A model generated the notes under the pieces. The model ran no database searches and was not told where the DNA came from. It saw only the letters and a list, made by a program, of their open reading frames with translations. A program made the position numbers and the translations under genes. DNA of 8,436 nt. Origin: Fidelibacterota bacterium 46_43 (GTDB taxonomy: Bacteria; Fidelibacterota; Fidelibacteria; Fidelibacterales; Fidelibacteraceae). The DNA lies in NCBI GenBank assembly GCA_001509335.1, contig LGGY01000025.1, positions 1 to 8,436 of the forward strand, in the 5' to 3' direction. Numbering within the stretch: position 1 is the stretch's first letter; every line of letters begins with the position of its first letter. Of this stretch, positions 6,651 through 8,436 are shown piece after piece.

Positions 6651-7258
6651 AATATCGTTACATACAATTGATAGTTCTGTTACTTGCCGGATGGGGGATT
6701 CTGTGTGCTCAGGATCAGGTGATTAAAGCCTTTGAAACAAGTTATACACAGGAGAAAGAAGGTCAGTATCAACGTGCAGCAGAGTCATTGACAGCCGTAT
6801 ATGATGAAGATTCCTACGAAATAAACCTTCGCCTGGGCTGGTTGTATTATCTGGGCGGGAAAATGGACAAATCTGAAACATATTACCGGAATGCCGTGAA
6901 ACTCCGGCCTTATGCCATTGAACCCCAATTAGGACTGGCGTATCCCCTGTCCTCCCAGGGGAAATGGGATGAGATTGAGAAGATGTATCTGAAAATACTG
7001 GAGATAGATCCACAGAATACACTTATTAATTACCGGATGGGACTTATCTGTTATAACCGGGGAGAATATGAGAAAGCAGACCGTTACCTGGAAAAGGTCC
7101 TGAATCTGTATCCTTTTGATTATGATACCCTTCTGTTAAGTGCCTGGACCAAGCTCCGTCTTCAAAAGCTCAGAGAAGCCAAAATATTGTTCCATAAAAC
7201 ACTCATGGCCAGCCCGGGAGATTCATCTGCACTGGAAGGACTGGCCATGCTTCCTTAA
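6638..7258 (+). CDS. Exported TPR-repeat protein
   Basis: A 206-residue protein with an N-terminal signal peptide (LIVLLLAGWGIL followed by CAQ, fitting signal peptidase I cleavage after Ala). The cysteine lacks a proper lipobox because the preceding residues are G-I-L, so a lipoprotein is unlikely. The rest is made of about four to five TPR units, for example LRLGWLYYLGGKMDKSE with YYRNAVKLRP, and YRMGLICYNRGEYEKADRYL with LNLYP. TPRs mediate protein-protein contact, so it may be a periplasmic partner of the barrel protein encoded just upstream. The gene overlaps that one by 13 bases and uses GGGAG at 6626-6630 as its ribosome site. It is the last gene before the terminator. No enzymatic motif is seen. 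Confidence 0.75.
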   Translation: MEFLKYRYIQLIVLLLAGWGILCAQDQVIKAFETSYTQEKEGQYQRAAESLTAVYDEDSYEINLRLGWLYYLGGKMDKSETYYRNAVKLRPYAIEPQLGLAYPLSSQGKWDEIEKMYLKILEIDPQNTLINYRMGLICYNRGEYEKADRYLEKVLNLYPFDYDTLLLSAWTKLRLQKLREAKILFHKTLMASPGDSSALEGLAMLP

Positions 7259-7260
7259 TC

Positions 7261-7281
7261 AAAGGAAGTTTTCCTTTTTTT
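7261..7281 (+). terminator. Rho-independent terminator of the + strand operon
   Basis: AAAGGAA (7261-7267) pairs with TTCCTTT (7271-7277) around a GTT loop, and the T-run continues to 7281. The stem is only seven base pairs and AU-rich, but the position just after the last stop codon and between convergent genes supports it. The following A-rich stretch could also help end transcription from the other strand, though a good minus-strand T-tract is not seen after the stem. Confidence 0.6.
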
Positions 7282-7310
7282 ATAAAAAACTTTTCAACCC
7301 ATCTGAGGCA

Positions 7311-8234
7311 TTATTTAATCCAACCCAATTCCCAGGGAATAGTTCCCTCAGGGGATTCAAAATATTCCGGATGGAGCAGATAAGCCAGTTTCTGTGTGGC
7401 GACCACCTGCCGTGGACCAAAGTGTTTCATCAGGGCTGAGTCGTAGTACAGAACACGGCTACGGGTTACGGCATTTGTTTCGTCATATCCGGGACGGGTA
7501 TATATTTCTCTCAGGGGTGTAATGCCTTTCCAGCCTCCCAGTTCAGCATCCAGCCAGATAGGGGAAAGAATAATATCCGGATTTTTCTCAACGACCCTAT
7601 CATTGGATGTTCTGAACACTCCAACCGCTGTATCTCCGAAAACATTTACGCCACCGGCGGCCTGAATCATATCATGGAGGGGTGATTCACTGCCAAAAGT
7701 CCAGGGCCCCATGTGATTGATCTCCATATATACATTCACCGGTTCCAGTTTTGAACTGACAGCACGAATTTTATCCATGTCCGCTTTCATGTTTTCCACC
7801 ATATCCTGGGCACTTTTCGCATTTTTCGTCACCTCACCGATTTTTAAGATGCATGCATATACATCCTCAAGCCGGTTTGGCTCGAAATGATACACTGTGA
7901 AACCCATAGCTCTCAGACTGTCTGCAATCTTTCGTTGCATGTTTGTGTCTGTAAAAATTAGGTCTGGTCTGATAGAATCAATTCGGGCAAAATTAATGTT
8001 GATAAAATCACCCACCACCTTCACCCGGCCGGCTTCTTTATCCTTCATGACCTGTTCGGGAAAAAAACAGAAACTTGTTGCCCCCAGGACCTGATTTCCC
8101 GCTCCGATTTCATAAACGATCTCAGTCATGGTGGATGAGCAGCTGACGATGGTGGGTTGATCTGCCTGGTTGCACCCTGTTAGAAAAACAGTGAGAACCA
8201 GGGACAGCACGATAAAATATTTTGAAAATTTCAT
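7311..8234 (-). CDS. ABC-transporter substrate-binding lipoprotein, BtuF/FepB type
   Basis: A 307-residue protein beginning with a lipoprotein signal peptide; VFLTGC is a clear lipobox, giving a mature N-terminal Cys21. The body shows the helical-backbone Peripl_BP_2 pattern: VSCSSTMTEIVYEIGAGNQV at the N-terminus, RPDLIFTD, a central long helix with coiled-coil-like charge pattern, an AAGGVNVFGD segment, NPDIILSP, AVTRSRVLYYDSALMKHFGPR, and LLHPEYF near the end. This family binds cobalamin, haem or ferric siderophores and delivers them to a permease/ATPase pair. The ligand cannot be assigned. No permease or ATPase lies in the window downstream, since the next gene there is convergent. GGAG at 8244-8247 (read on the minus strand) precedes the ATG, and the upstream permease gene stops 13 bases earlier, so the two are probably cotranscribed. 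Confidence 0.85.
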   Translation of the reverse strand: MKFSKYFIVLSLVLTVFLTGCNQADQPTIVSCSSTMTEIVYEIGAGNQVLGATSFCFFPEQVMKDKEAGRVKVVGDFININFARIDSIRPDLIFTDTNMQRKIADSLRAMGFTVYHFEPNRLEDVYACILKIGEVTKNAKSAQDMVENMKADMDKIRAVSSKLEPVNVYMEINHMGPWTFGSESPLHDMIQAAGGVNVFGDTAVGVFRTSNDRVVEKNPDIILSPIWLDAELGGWKGITPLREIYTRPGYDETNAVTRSRVLYYDSALMKHFGPRQVVATQKLAYLLHPEYFESPEGTIPWELGWIK

Positions 8235-8247
8235 ATCCGTAAACTCC

Positions 8248-8436
8248 TTATTTTATGTTTGCCAGGATGACGGCAAGAATGCCAAAGGAAATTGTAAGGT
8301 ACCAGGCCGTGGTTCTTTTTTCCCCGAAGAAGAAAACTGAAGCAAGTGTCCCCGCCAGAATGGTGATCATTCCGTTAATAGTAAAAACAAAAGCAGCCGG
8401 ATAAGGAGCACACAGGCTCAGCAAAAAGAGTCCGGC
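8248..8436 (-). CDS. EamA/DMT-type permease, C-terminal fragment (cut by window edge)
   Basis: The frame is open from the right edge of the window to a TAA at 8248-8250 and gives 62 residues. They form two hydrophobic helices separated by FFFGEKRTTAWY: AFVFTINGMITILAGTLASV and LTISFGILAVILANIK. A helix ending in FxGE followed by a charged turn and a final glycine-containing helix is typical of the last two membrane segments of EamA/drug-metabolite-transporter proteins. The N-terminus and most of the protein are outside the window, so substrate and exact subfamily are unknown. It lies 13 bases upstream of the substrate-binding lipoprotein gene on the same strand. Confidence 0.6.
   Translation of the reverse strand, partial: AGLFLLSLCAPYPAAFVFTINGMITILAGTLASVFFFGEKRTTAWYLTISFGILAVILANIK

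Noticed and set aside
6638..6715. Lipoprotein signal on the last TPR protein
   Set aside because: The cysteine is preceded by G-I-L, which does not fit a lipobox. Signal peptidase I cleavage after the following Ala fits better.

Overview
The window looks like a stretch of chromosome from a Gram-negative, outer-membrane bacterium of moderate GC content. The lineage cannot be fixed from the sequence alone. Gene style (TPR proteins paired with outer-membrane beta-barrels, Shine-Dalgarno sites, short gene overlaps) would suit a member of the FCB superphylum, but that is an inference. No rRNA, tRNA, CRISPR array, transposase or phage gene is visible.

Layout. (1) 1-318 (+): the end of a small membrane protein resembling a degenerate CPBP (CAAX-protease-like) family member, probably cut by the window edge. 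(2) 319-458: an AT-rich leader that probably carries the promoter of the next operon. (3) 459-7258 (+): a tightly packed six-gene run. It encodes a stand-alone PqqD-like protein, an ATP-grasp ligase split by a frameshift near 1030, a PLP-dependent decarboxylase of the LysA/alanine-racemase fold, a urea-transporter-like membrane domain fused to an M23 peptidase domain, a TPR protein with a C-terminal outer-membrane barrel, and an exported TPR protein. Three of the five gene junctions overlap by 11 to 16 bases. The run ends at a hairpin/T-tract terminator at 7261-7281. (4) 7311-8436 (-): a convergent pair, a lipoprotein substrate-binding protein of the BtuF/FepB type and, upstream of it, the C-terminal end of an EamA/DMT-type permease.

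How the genes may work together (inference). The PqqD-like protein could bind a peptide or other substrate. The ATP-grasp enzyme would join a carboxylate to an amine, and the PLP enzyme would decarboxylate an amino acid or aminoacylated product. The UT-M23 protein could move a small polar molecule across the inner membrane and act on peptidoglycan or a peptide in the periplasm. The TPR/barrel and TPR proteins would form the outer-membrane side. This reads as a complete cytoplasm-to-outer-membrane pathway for a small amino-acid-derived product or envelope modification, and I do not recognise it as a named system. In this copy the ATP-grasp step appears broken, either by a real mutation or by a sequence error.
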